DNA from: JBFHES01 sp041584015
GTDB lineage: Bacteria; Bacteroidota; Bacteroidia; Bacteroidales; M50B96
Direction: 5' to 3'
Length of the DNA: 29,927 bases
Assembly (NCBI GenBank): GCA_041584015.1
Contig: JBFHES010000024.1
Location: 1 to 29,927, forward strand
In this document: positions 1 through 7,355 of the stretch, one piece after another
Numbering within the stretch: the stretch's first letter is position 1
Layout: each line of letters begins with the position of its first letter
The notes under the pieces: model-generated
Seen by the model: only the letters and a program-made list of their open reading frames with translations
Databases searched by the model: none
Told to the model about the DNA's origin: nothing
Made by a program: the position numbers and the translations under genes

Positions 1-906
1 ATGACTAAATATAAAGCCTGGATTCACGCTTTTCGCTTACGAACCTTACCGCTTGCCTTGAGCTCCATTATTCTTGGAAGCTTGCTCGCCTATTTCGATA
101 ATGGCTTTAGCTGGTTGGTTACTGTGCTGGCGGTTGTTACCACTTTGTTTCTTCAAATTCTATCAAACTTAGCCAATGACTATGGCGACTCTAAACATGG
201 AGTTGATAACGCCGAAAGAGTAGGGCCGGAGCGTGCTGTGCAGAGTGGTGTTATTTCGCCCAAGCAAATGAAACGGGCGGTTTTACTCACATCTGGTTTG
301 GCATTCGCAGCTGGAATTTCATTGATATATGTTGGCATTGGTACGGCTGATATTGATCTTACATTTCTGGTATTCTTAATCCTAGGAATCGGTGCAATTC
401 TGGCTGCTATTAAATATACCATTGGTAAGAATCCATACGGATATAAAGGCTTTGGCGATTTGTTTGTTTATGTGTTTTTTGGTTTAGCCGGAGTTTTAGG
501 AACTTACTTTTTAAACACTCATCAGGTTAGTTATGATATTTTATTACCTGCATCGAGCTTAGGTTTGTTTAGTACAGGTGTGCTGAACCTAAATAATATG
601 CGCGATCGGGTTAACGACAAGAGGAGTGGGAAAAATACCTTGGTCGTAATGCTCGGACAAGAAGCCGCTCAATGGTATCATTTCTTTTTGATTACAAGTG
701 GAGTTGCTGCCGCCATTATTTTTACAATTTTGCATTATAATAGCCCCTGGCAATTTTTATATTTACTAAGCCTTCCGCTATTTATCAAAAATATGGCTGT
801 CGTTTTTAAGGTAGACAATCCTGCTAAGTTGGATCCATACCTCAAGCAACTGGCAATTGCTACCTTGTTATTTTCAGTTTTATTTGGGGTAAGTGTTTTA
901 TTTTAG
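1..906 (+). CDS. menA: 1,4-dihydroxy-2-naphthoate polyprenyltransferase
   Basis: Integral-membrane UbiA-family prenyltransferase that attaches a polyprenyl chain to 1,4-dihydroxy-2-naphthoate in menaquinone synthesis. Both Asp-rich prenyl-diphosphate/Mg2+ motifs are visible: N56-LANDYGDSKHGVD-69, and residues 198-213 with the pattern NNMRDRVNDKRSGKNT. The N-terminal signature 'AFRLRTLPLALSSIILG' is typical of MenA rather than UbiA. The 301 residues, with about eight or nine hydrophobic segments, match the usual family length. The start codon is the first base of the window. The protein begins as MenA proteins usually do, so the gene looks complete, but its promoter lies outside. It converges on the next gene with only 15 bp between the stop codons. 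Other men genes are not in the window. Confidence 0.95.
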   Translation: MTKYKAWIHAFRLRTLPLALSSIILGSLLAYFDNGFSWLVTVLAVVTTLFLQILSNLANDYGDSKHGVDNAERVGPERAVQSGVISPKQMKRAVLLTSGLAFAAGISLIYVGIGTADIDLTFLVFLILGIGAILAAIKYTIGKNPYGYKGFGDLFVYVFFGLAGVLGTYFLNTHQVSYDILLPASSLGLFSTGVLNLNNMRDRVNDKRSGKNTLVVMLGQEAAQWYHFFLITSGVAAAIIFTILHYNSPWQFLYLLSLPLFIKNMAVVFKVDNPAKLDPYLKQLAIATLLFSVLFGVSVLF

Positions 907-921
907 TAATGGGAATAAAGC

Positions 922-1764
922 TTAGTCCCAGAATTCATGCTTGTAAGTTGTAATTGTAATTCCTTCTACTAATTCCATCAAATTACCGTCTTCATCGAAT
1001 TTCTTGCTGCGCTCATTCTCAACGGCACCAGCTGCATTAATGTGTTGTTCAATCTCCGTGCGCTCTTCGTCATTGAATGCTGTTTTTACTATTGCGGTGC
1101 TGCCCACCTGTTGTTTAATGATGCGCCCTTGTTCGTCGTAGCTTAATAGTATTTTATGAGTAATAGCTCCTTTCTGGTTTCTGGTAACCTGACTAACAAC
1201 TCTATCAAATTCATCAAACTCCAATTCCGATTCAAGACTTAGTCTGTCGCGCACCTGAGATTCTTTCTGACGGATCAATAAGTTCTTCTCATTAAAAGTA
1301 TTCTCGTACTTTTCCTTCAGTTTATTATCCCAGTCGTAGATTTCCTTTAGTAGCATGTTGCCATTCTCATCAAACTTCTGAAATTCTCTTTCTTCAAGCT
1401 CGTCCTCATCATCCACTGTTTTAATTTCCAGTGTACGTTTCTGTTCATTCTTTTTGTACTTAATGAAAGAAACAGAGCCATCGGCATAATTTTTCTCTTG
1501 CTCTACCAATTGACTTTCATCGTTGCGTTTGTACTTGGTATGTTCGGCAACGGTTTCCTCATCCATGTATTCAATCTCCTCAAGTACATAGCCTTTGCTA
1601 TCGTACTTAACAATTGTCTTTTGTTCAATTTCTGCCTCTGGTGTATACTTGATTGAGAGCGTAACGCGCCCTTCTTTATCAAACTCGGTAATCTCAGAAA
1701 GTACTTTATTATCCTCATCGTTAATTACTGAGGTGAATGTCTCGGTCTTTTTAACTTGCTTCAT
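922..1764 (-). CDS. YD-like repeat protein, no signal peptide
   Basis: Function not recognised. The 280 residues hold about seven loose repeats of the form x-[FY]-D-x-x-G-x-[VIL], for example 'EFDKEGRVTLSIKY', 'KYDSKGYVLEEIEY', 'KFDENGNMLLKEIY', 'SYDEQGRIIKQQVG' and 'KFDEDGNLMELVEG'. This resembles the beta-hairpin YD/RHS-type repeats of secreted proteins. Here there is no signal peptide (it starts MKQVKKTET), no hydrophobic segment and no toxin domain. The sequence is rich in Glu, Asp and Lys, so a soluble cytoplasmic protein is the simplest reading. It is transcribed alone, convergent with menA. A near-perfect inverted repeat lies just upstream of the start. The reading frame is secure; the function is open. 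Confidence 0.8.
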   Translation of the reverse strand: MKQVKKTETFTSVINDEDNKVLSEITEFDKEGRVTLSIKYTPEAEIEQKTIVKYDSKGYVLEEIEYMDEETVAEHTKYKRNDESQLVEQEKNYADGSVSFIKYKKNEQKRTLEIKTVDDEDELEEREFQKFDENGNMLLKEIYDWDNKLKEKYENTFNEKNLLIRQKESQVRDRLSLESELEFDEFDRVVSQVTRNQKGAITHKILLSYDEQGRIIKQQVGSTAIVKTAFNDEERTEIEQHINAAGAVENERSKKFDEDGNLMELVEGITITTYKHEFWD

Positions 1765-1786
1765 TATATCGGTGTTTAATTGAACC

Positions 1787-1810
1787 CTGCAATTTTACAT
1801 AAAAATGCAG
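1787..1810 (-). promoter_or_regulatory. inverted repeat upstream of YD-repeat gene
   Basis: CTGCAATTTTA (1787-1797) and TAAAAATGCAG (1800-1810) form an 11-bp inverted repeat with one mismatch and a two-base centre. It lies 23-46 bp before the start codon of the gene at 922-1764. On the minus strand it includes TAAAATTG, one base away from the Bacteroidota -7 consensus TAnnTTTG. It could therefore be an operator over a promoter, or a hairpin in the leader. No clear -33 TTG is found at the normal spacing. Confidence 0.35.
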
Positions 1811-1959
1811 AGAATTGAAGCACCAAGAAAACAAATTAAGATATTCAAATTGGATGATAGGAATATTAATCGCTAGCCAGTAGGAAGAACAAAGTAGATA
1901 ATATGAGTATTTACTCTAGTAAACCTGTATTTGTATGCTGATCCAAAGGTTGGGTGTTG

Positions 1960-2838
1960 TTATTGCTTTATAATCTTTTCTAAATAAATTCCTGATTGAG
2001 TTCTCACTTTAATGATGTAAACACCTCTTTCTAGATGACTCAGGTCGACTTCGGATTCTAAACGCTGTAGTAAGATTTGTCCCGATAAACTATAAAGTTT
2101 TACTTCCCTAAAACCTTTAACAGCAATACTTACTTTTTCCTTAACAGGGTTTGGAAAGATCCTAATCGGATCCACTTTTTGTAGGTCATCATTAATACCA
2201 AATAATTCAAATCCTGTACATGATGAGTCGTAGAAACAATGATAATCTCTAAAGCCTTCATTGTTATAATGACAAAGAAGGCTATGATAGTTATCCCATT
2301 GAGTACATGGGCTCTTCAAAGAGCCAATTCCTTCAACCCAAATATAAAGATTTTGTAAAGAAGATGTATCTCCAAGATAAAATACCCTTGGGCTATCAAT
2401 ATCGAGTGAAATGTTATTTGAAGGAAATAATAAACCACCAGTGTAGGTCAAATTACTTGCAATGCTATCAAGAATAAGAAAGTTAAGCCCCCACATAGGG
2501 CCAGAATTGTGTGGCAAGAGAAAAGTATCACCAACTTGCATTTTAAAATCGTATTGCAACGATTCAATGCCATTATAATATTGATATACCTTTTTCGATA
2601 ATGTATCTTCTCTCATAAAATAGTATTCGTTCCAACCTGGTGTATTAGTTTGTTTAATGATTTTATACAGTTCACCATTAATGGTTGAATCACCATCAAT
2701 GAAAAACAAATCGTTAAGCCATACCGGTCCTTCATAATAACTATGCCATTCACAATTATCAGTAAGCATTTTGTTGTATTGAGAAAATCCAAACAGGAAT
2801 GAGAATGTCCCAATTAGTACTAATGTAATTGATTTCAT
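1960..2838 (-). CDS. secreted protein with T9SS type A sorting domain
   Basis: A 292-residue exported protein. It has a signal peptide (MKSITLVLIGTFSFLFGFSQ, likely cleaved after FSQ), a passenger domain of unknown function (about residues 21-222), and a C-terminal T9SS type A sorting domain from about residue 225. That domain opens IRIFPNPVKEKVSI, has the core 'VKLYSLSGQILLQ', and ends 'ERGVYIIKV..YLEKIIKQ'. The family is exported by the T9SS, and the tail is normally cleaved and replaced by a surface anchor. The passenger shows 'GDSTINGELYKI' and 'YIWVEGIGSL' patterns that recur in the gene at 29150, so the two look like paralogues. It lies 29 bp downstream of the delta-60 gene on the same strand and is probably co-transcribed with it. 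Start: ATG directly before the signal peptide. Confidence 0.88.
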   Translation of the reverse strand: MKSITLVLIGTFSFLFGFSQYNKMLTDNCEWHSYYEGPVWLNDLFFIDGDSTINGELYKIIKQTNTPGWNEYYFMREDTLSKKVYQYYNGIESLQYDFKMQVGDTFLLPHNSGPMWGLNFLILDSIASNLTYTGGLLFPSNNISLDIDSPRVFYLGDTSSLQNLYIWVEGIGSLKSPCTQWDNYHSLLCHYNNEGFRDYHCFYDSSCTGFELFGINDDLQKVDPIRIFPNPVKEKVSIAVKGFREVKLYSLSGQILLQRLESEVDLSHLERGVYIIKVRTQSGIYLEKIIKQ

Positions 2839-2867
2839 AATATTATCATATTAATTCATAACTATAT

Positions 2868-4385
2868 TTATCGCACAATTGCCAGGCTGGTTGTTATATG
2901 CTGACCATCATGAAGCAATACAGAGCAATAGTAAATGCCCGTAGCCCAGTTTGAGCAATTTATTGTTTGGCTTTGTGTACCACTATTTACTTCTATGTAA
3001 TACATAACTTGACCACTTGAATTTATTATTTTTAATTGATGGCTATCAACTGGTAATTTTACATCAATTCTTCCTTTGGCCGGATTTGGAAATATTGATA
3101 GTTTATTCTTTTTAGGTTTAGTAATCGTATTGCCCGGATTATATATTCTAATAAGCGGTTCTACAATATGCCCATTAAAACCCCGGAACTCACCGGCGAC
3201 TAAGTAGCTGTCATTCCCATCGGGAATGATACAAGTTATGTATGGAGAGTAAGCAGCACAATTAATGCAGGTGTCAATGCCTGATCCTGTAAATGCAGTT
3301 GTATCCAAAAAACCATTATGATCTACCAGCGTAATCCGGTTTCTTTTGTAACCTTGATAATTGATAAAATGCCCACCAATCAGGTATTTCCCATTCTCGG
3401 TTGGGCAAACTGTTATTGCAAAATAGGCCTCAGATGACAGACCTGGTGTTGTCCAATAACCATAAGGATGTTGCACATTATTAAAGTTATTAAAAGTTGA
3501 ATCCAGGCTACCATCCACATTAATTCGTACCATCCCCAGAATAGAGTCACAGCCATCTATTTTGAAACGACCACCGCATATCATCTTACCGTCATCTTGC
3601 ACATGAATAACCCATGTTAATTGTGGGAATATGCTATGAAATGTAGTGTCGATGGTACCATCGTTATATATCCTAACTAAGTATCTGGATGGAATGGAGT
3701 CGTACATATTAAATGATCCCATTAATATTAATCGATTTTCGTCATACTTTTTTATTCCCAGAACACTACCGTTGGTATCGTGAGTAAAGGTAGTGTCGTA
3801 GCTTCCATTGGCATTGAACCGAGCAAGGTTTACCCATTTGGAATCTGGCAATCCGCTGTGGTAATGTATATCGCCACCTACTAAGAAGGTACTGTCCTCA
3901 AAAATGTATAATTCTCCTATACTAACCGAGACATCAGAGCGAAAGGTGTTGTTGAATGCAGTATCGTAAGCCCCCGTTTGAATATCAATTCGCCAAAAGT
4001 CTAGACCAGCGTTTGTATACAGATAGTCCCTAAATGGATGAGCCTCTTCGGTACCTAAAAGATATCCATAATGCACGAAGCTAGGGTCGAATGAACCATC
4101 GGGTAGTAATTTGATCATATTATTGTAATGATATCCATTGTAAATATCCTTAAACTTTCCTGTTACACGTAATGAATTATCATCTAATCTAATTAATTGT
4201 CCAATTTTGCCCGTTTCGTCTTCCCATGGATTGGTACCATTCCTTTTGAATTTATATTCAGAAACAAAAGTAGTATCATGCTGGTAGTTTTGGGCAAATC
4301 CTGATAAAGTAAAAAGAAGAAAGAAAATCACAGCTGACTTTTTTCCTGTTAAGATGACAATAAGATTAACGTTCTTACATCTCAT
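2868..4385 (-). CDS. delta-60 repeat protein with T9SS sorting domain
   Basis: A 505-residue secreted protein. After an N-terminal signal segment (hydrophobic core 'SAVIFFLLFTLSGFAQ', preceded by basic residues) come about six delta-60-type repeats. Their signature is a D/N-G-x-[FYIL]-D-x-x-F turn: 'LPDGSFDPSF', 'IQTGAYDTAF', 'NANGSYDTTF', 'YNDGTIDTTF', 'NVDGSLDSTF' and 'DHNGFLDTTAF'. Such repeats are predicted to form a beta-propeller-like fold. A T9SS type A tail begins at about residue 429 (LSIFPNPAKGRIDVKL) and runs to the end (TSLAIVR). The start has an unusually long n-region (MRCKNVNLIVILTGKK), so a later start is possible, but no other Met precedes the signal core. First gene of a likely two-gene unit with the next T9SS cargo. 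Confidence 0.88.
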   Translation of the reverse strand: MRCKNVNLIVILTGKKSAVIFFLLFTLSGFAQNYQHDTTFVSEYKFKRNGTNPWEDETGKIGQLIRLDDNSLRVTGKFKDIYNGYHYNNMIKLLPDGSFDPSFVHYGYLLGTEEAHPFRDYLYTNAGLDFWRIDIQTGAYDTAFNNTFRSDVSVSIGELYIFEDSTFLVGGDIHYHSGLPDSKWVNLARFNANGSYDTTFTHDTNGSVLGIKKYDENRLILMGSFNMYDSIPSRYLVRIYNDGTIDTTFHSIFPQLTWVIHVQDDGKMICGGRFKIDGCDSILGMVRINVDGSLDSTFNNFNNVQHPYGYWTTPGLSSEAYFAITVCPTENGKYLIGGHFINYQGYKRNRITLVDHNGFLDTTAFTGSGIDTCINCAAYSPYITCIIPDGNDSYLVAGEFRGFNGHIVEPLIRIYNPGNTITKPKKNKLSIFPNPAKGRIDVKLPVDSHQLKIINSSGQVMYYIEVNSGTQSQTINCSNWATGIYYCSVLLHDGQHITTSLAIVR

Positions 4386-4729
4386 ATTTGTTACCCGTTT
4401 TTTTATAATTTAGTTTAATATGATATTCAACTAGCCTCCCTAATATCTAAGAAAGCTAGTTATTGTAAAGTTACATATTTATTGTACATGCCCATTATAT
4501 AGAATCTCACTATCCTCAATAATACGATATTAATAGTTTCCCGTTTTCATGTCGTTTGTTTCCTATTCTTAGGAACCACCTTTCTCTCCAATCTGATTAT
4601 GATGTGCAAGATTTTCTTGAATATCATAAATTGCTAGTATTTCCGAATGACCAGCTTCTAAGAGAGCTTGGCGCAAAACATTGGTGATATAGTTAATAGG
4701 TTATTATCTTTGCGCACAAATTAAATGCT
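4386..4729. other. AT-rich intergenic region between divergent genes
   Basis: No gene found. It holds a 7-bp inverted repeat, AACTAGC (4429-4435) and GCTAGTT (4455-4461), near the delta-60 gene start, and the MFS promoter at its right end. No convincing -7/-33 pair was found for the minus-strand gene; TAAAGTTA at 4466-4473 is one base off consensus and lacks a -33 partner. Confidence 0.6.
4681..4712 (+). promoter_or_regulatory. Bacteroidota-type promoter of MFS gene
   Basis: TTG at 4681-4683 (-33 element), a 21-nt spacer and TATCTTTG at 4705-4712 (-7 element, matches TAnnTTTG). Transcription should start near 4718-4720, leaving a leader of only about 10 nt before the TTG start codon at 4730. 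Confidence 0.65.
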
Positions 4730-5905
4730 TTGGAAAAAAGTCTGAGTGGAAATATTAAGAAGTTGTATCTGATAAAGATTGCAAAGTGGTTTATGTTATA
4801 CATGCCAATAATTGTGCTGTTTTATCAGGAGAATGGCTTGAGCATGTACGATGTGTTTCTACTGCAAGGTATCTACTCTGTGGCGGTCGTGTTGCTCGAA
4901 ATTCCATCTGGGTATTTTGCTGATGTTTGGGGACGAAAGTCTACCATGATCATTGGCGCCATTTTCGGAATAATGGGATTTACCGTTTATACCTTTTCGC
5001 ATGGATTTTGGGGTTTTTTAATTGCTGAGATGATTTTGGGAATTGGGCAGAGCTTTATATCAGGTTCCGATTCGGCGCTATTATACGATACCATGTTGCA
5101 TGAGAAAAAAGAAAAGCAATACATAAAACTGGAAGGGCGTGTAATTAGTATCGGAAATTTTGCTGAGACCATTGCTGCAATTGCTGGTGGTTTACTGGCA
5201 GAGATAAGTTTACGCACCCCGTTTATTGCCCAGGTATTTGTTGCTGCAATTGCTTTGCCAGCGGCAATCCTTTTAGTAGAACCACCTTCGCATACATCGC
5301 GTAAGGCAAGGTTTAGCGAGATTCTGAAAATTGTTCGTTTCTCGTTGGTGGAAAGTAAACCGCTTAAGTTTTACATTTATTTGTCGGCGGTTATTGGAAC
5401 TTCTACCTTAACATTTGCCTGGTTTGTGCAACCGTATTTAAAAATGCAAGGATTCGATCCAACCAAAATAGGATTCATTTGGGCGATGCTTAATTTGCTT
5501 GTTGGCATTACAACTTTATATGCTTACAAAATTGAAAAACGCTTAGGTGAAACTAAAACCATCATTCTAATTGTTGCGGTTATTGCAGGTAGTTATATTC
5601 TTGCAGGAACAATCACCAGTATTGTTGGAATTGCATTCTTATTTACTTTCTACTTTGTACGTGGTGTTGCAACTCCTGTGCTTAAAGATTATATCAATAG
5701 GATTACCGCATCAGATATTAGAGCAACAGTTTTGTCGGTGCGCAACTTCGTTATCCGATTTATATTTGCTTTGATCGGACCGTTTCTTGGTTGGTACACC
5801 GACCATTATAGCCTTACACAAGCTTTCTGGTTAGCTGGCATCTTGTTTCTTGTGCTGTCTGTTGTGACATTTATTCCATTGGTAAAGCATAACAATAAGT
5901 CTTAG
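4730..5905 (+). CDS. MFS transporter
   Basis: A 391-residue inner-membrane transporter of the major facilitator superfamily with about 12 hydrophobic segments. The cytoplasmic loop 2-3 signature (motif A) is at residues 61-72, GYFADVWGRKST. The substrate is unknown; the short N-terminus and 'LYLIKIAKWFMLYMPIIVLFY' style are common in putative drug/solute exporters of this family. The start codon is TTG. The only nearby ATG (4725) is in another frame and stops after six codons, and the next in-frame Met is residue 22, inside the first membrane segment. A promoter lies only 18 bp upstream. It converges with the HxlR-type gene (40-bp gap), so the two are not one operon. Confidence 0.9.
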   Translation: MEKSLSGNIKKLYLIKIAKWFMLYMPIIVLFYQENGLSMYDVFLLQGIYSVAVVLLEIPSGYFADVWGRKSTMIIGAIFGIMGFTVYTFSHGFWGFLIAEMILGIGQSFISGSDSALLYDTMLHEKKEKQYIKLEGRVISIGNFAETIAAIAGGLLAEISLRTPFIAQVFVAAIALPAAILLVEPPSHTSRKARFSEILKIVRFSLVESKPLKFYIYLSAVIGTSTLTFAWFVQPYLKMQGFDPTKIGFIWAMLNLLVGITTLYAYKIEKRLGETKTIILIVAVIAGSYILAGTITSIVGIAFLFTFYFVRGVATPVLKDYINRITASDIRATVLSVRNFVIRFIFALIGPFLGWYTDHYSLTQAFWLAGILFLVLSVVTFIPLVKHNNKS

Positions 5906-5945
5906 AATAATCTACACTGAATAATTATTGCCTGAGTTAAGAGCA

Positions 5946-6293
5946 TTAATTTTCAGCAGCATGTTCTCCCCAATTGGCAATAGCCTGGATGAGTGGAATT
6001 AATGTTTTACCAAATTCGGTAAGTCCATATTCGACCTTGAGCGGGGGCTTTTGTGTGTAAACCTTACGAAGAACAACACCATCCTCTTCTAGTTTTTTTA
6101 GCTGAAGACTCAACGTTCTTTCCGTTACCATTGGCATTTCTTTTCTTAACTCATTGTATCGCAGTGTGCCTTTTATTAAATGATAAAGAATTACTGTTTT
6201 CCATTTACCTCCTATTATTCCCATTGTCAGACTCGCACAGCATGGAAAATTTCGGCCCTTGAAGTGGAGGGTTTTTGTCTGCTTTTGTTCCAT
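5946..6293 (-). CDS. HxlR-family transcriptional regulator
   Basis: A 115-residue winged-helix DNA-binding protein. The family signature is clear: Cys followed ten residues later by GGKW (C18 to G28-G29-K30-W31), then 'ILYHLIKGTLRYNELRKEMP', 'TERTLSLQLKKLEEDGVV' and the wing 'PPLKVEYGLTEFG'. In studied relatives (YodB, HypR) the conserved N-terminal Cys senses electrophiles, quinones or disulfide stress. Here C18 aligns with that position and a second Cys follows (C19). HxlR proteins are usually dimers that repress themselves and a divergent neighbour. That fits the 90-bp divergent region shared with the cupin lipoprotein gene, which is full of TTATACTAT-type repeats. Confidence 0.92.
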   Translation of the reverse strand: MEQKQTKTLHFKGRNFPCCASLTMGIIGGKWKTVILYHLIKGTLRYNELRKEMPMVTERTLSLQLKKLEEDGVVLRKVYTQKPPLKVEYGLTEFGKTLIPLIQAIANWGEHAAEN

Positions 6294-6321
6294 TATTTTA
6301 TACTATCCTTTTTGACCATTA

Positions 6322-6352
6322 TTGCAAAGGTATTATACTATACTTAGATTTG
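6322..6352 (+). promoter_or_regulatory. promoter of cupin lipoprotein gene
   Basis: TTG at 6322-6324, a 20-nt spacer, and TAGATTTG at 6345-6352. This matches the Bacteroidota TTG-N19/21-TAnnTTTG pattern. The predicted transcript start is near 6358-6360, about 25 nt before the ATG. Confidence 0.65.
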
Positions 6353-6355
6353 CAA
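6325..6355 (-). promoter_or_regulatory. promoter of HxlR gene
   Basis: On the minus strand, TTG (CAA at 6353-6355), a 20-nt spacer and TACCTTTG (CAAAGGTA at 6325-6332). The -33 of this promoter directly abuts the -7 of the rightward promoter and the reverse, so the two interlock symmetrically. Confidence 0.65.
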
Positions 6356-6383
6356 CTATATAAAATATAGTATAAAGTAAAAT

Positions 6384-7286
6384 ATGATTAAAATGAGATT
6401 GTTATTAATTCTTACATTCGCTTTTGTGATGAAATCCTGCGGTAATCCGCAGACTGACCAAGCAACTGCAAAAGACTCAGATTTTGTAGATCCAACCTAT
6501 GAACTTATTCTTGCATCTGAGATTACCTTTGACGATCTTAACCCAGCACGTGGGGATAAAAGTCCGAAAGCAGGAACCGTATGGGGAGATAGGAATGGAA
6601 CAGAAGCAACAGGCTTTCTTTTGAAGCCAAGCGATGGTTTTGAATCACCACCACACATTCATAATGTTTCGTATCGTGGACTTGTTATTAGCGGTTTTAT
6701 TCATAACGATGATCCTGATGCAGAGAACATGTGGATGCCAGCTACATCTTTTTGGACACAGCCCAAGGGTGAAGTGCATATTACAGCTGCCAAAGGAAGT
6801 AACACTATGGCTTATATCGAAATAGAAGAAGGTCCATATCTTGTTCATCCGGCAACAGATGCCTTTCACACGGATGAACGACCTGTGAATGTTGATAATT
6901 CTAATATTGTTTGGTTAGATGCCTCGGATATAGAATGGATTGAACAATCAGCGGGACCTGCTGATTCTAATGCCGACGCCAAAGTGGCATTTTTATGGGC
7001 GGATACGAAGAGCAGCAAGTTCACTGGGCGTCTGATTAAATTACCTGCAGGGTTTAAAGGTAAGATCTTATACTCAGGAATATCCTTTAGAGCAATTGTT
7101 ATTGCTGGGAATGTGTCATATCAGACAAGCATTCAGGGAGCAGTTACGCATTTGGAACCTGGAAGTTATTTTAGTTCCACAGGTACATCTGAACATATTG
7201 TTTCCTCAGAGGCTGGCAAAGAGAGTATCATCTATGTGCGCTCCGCTGGTAAATTTGAAATCGTTTCGGGAGAGTCCGAGCAATAG
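6384..7286 (+). CDS. DUF4437-type cupin-like lipoprotein
   Basis: A 300-residue protein with two cupin-like halves and a probable lipid anchor at Cys19 (segment 'FAFVMKSC'). Half one, about residues 60-160, has 'ATGFLLKPSDGFESPPHIHN', with H91 and H93 as likely metal ligands, and 'RGLVISGFIHN'. Half two, about 200-295, repeats the pattern as 'FTGRLIKLPAGFKGKILYSG' and 'RAIVIAGNVSYQ', without the His pair. This looks like the DUF4437 family, whose reaction is not established to my knowledge. ATG at 6384 is used; ATG at 6393 (residue 4) is an equally possible start. It is divergent from an HxlR regulator and shares its operators, so it is probably induced by whatever that regulator senses. Enzyme or small-molecule binder remains open. 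Confidence 0.82.
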   Translation: MIKMRLLLILTFAFVMKSCGNPQTDQATAKDSDFVDPTYELILASEITFDDLNPARGDKSPKAGTVWGDRNGTEATGFLLKPSDGFESPPHIHNVSYRGLVISGFIHNDDPDAENMWMPATSFWTQPKGEVHITAAKGSNTMAYIEIEEGPYLVHPATDAFHTDERPVNVDNSNIVWLDASDIEWIEQSAGPADSNADAKVAFLWADTKSSKFTGRLIKLPAGFKGKILYSGISFRAIVIAGNVSYQTSIQGAVTHLEPGSYFSSTGTSEHIVSSEAGKESIIYVRSAGKFEIVSGESEQ

Positions 7287-7297
7287 ACAAAATTACT

Positions 7298-7332
7298 CCA
7301 TACTTGCGAGACATTTTGAATCGCATGTATGG
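7298..7332. terminator. hairpin between convergent genes
   Basis: CCATACTTGCGA (7298-7309) pairs with TCGCATGTATGG (7321-7332) with one mismatch, around an 11-nt loop. It lies between the convergent stop codons of the cupin lipoprotein gene and the alpha-2-macroglobulin gene. There is no clean T-tract on either side, so it is at best a weak bidirectional terminator or an mRNA 3'-end stabiliser. Confidence 0.4.
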
Positions 7333-7355
7333 ATCTTTGTTCTGTGAAGGTTGTT

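Larger units (their letters stand above)
6298..6375. promoter_or_regulatory. candidate HxlR operators
   Basis: Repeated element TTATACTAT at 6298-6306 and, extended to TTATACTATA, at 6333-6342. Its perfect reverse complement TATAGTATAA is at 6366-6375. Overlapping the last copy is a perfect inverted repeat, ACTATAT (6355-6361) - AAA - ATATAGT (6365-6371). Known HxlR-family operators are AT-rich TACTAT-like dyads, so these are strong candidates. The copy at 6333-6342 lies between the -33 and -7 boxes of both promoters. The dyad at 6355-6371 covers the predicted start of the rightward transcript. Confidence 0.65.

Noticed and set aside
4429..4461. 7-bp inverted repeat AACTAGC/GCTAGTT as a terminator
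   Set aside because: It lies upstream of both divergent genes, has a 19-nt loop and no T-run; at most a weak operator.
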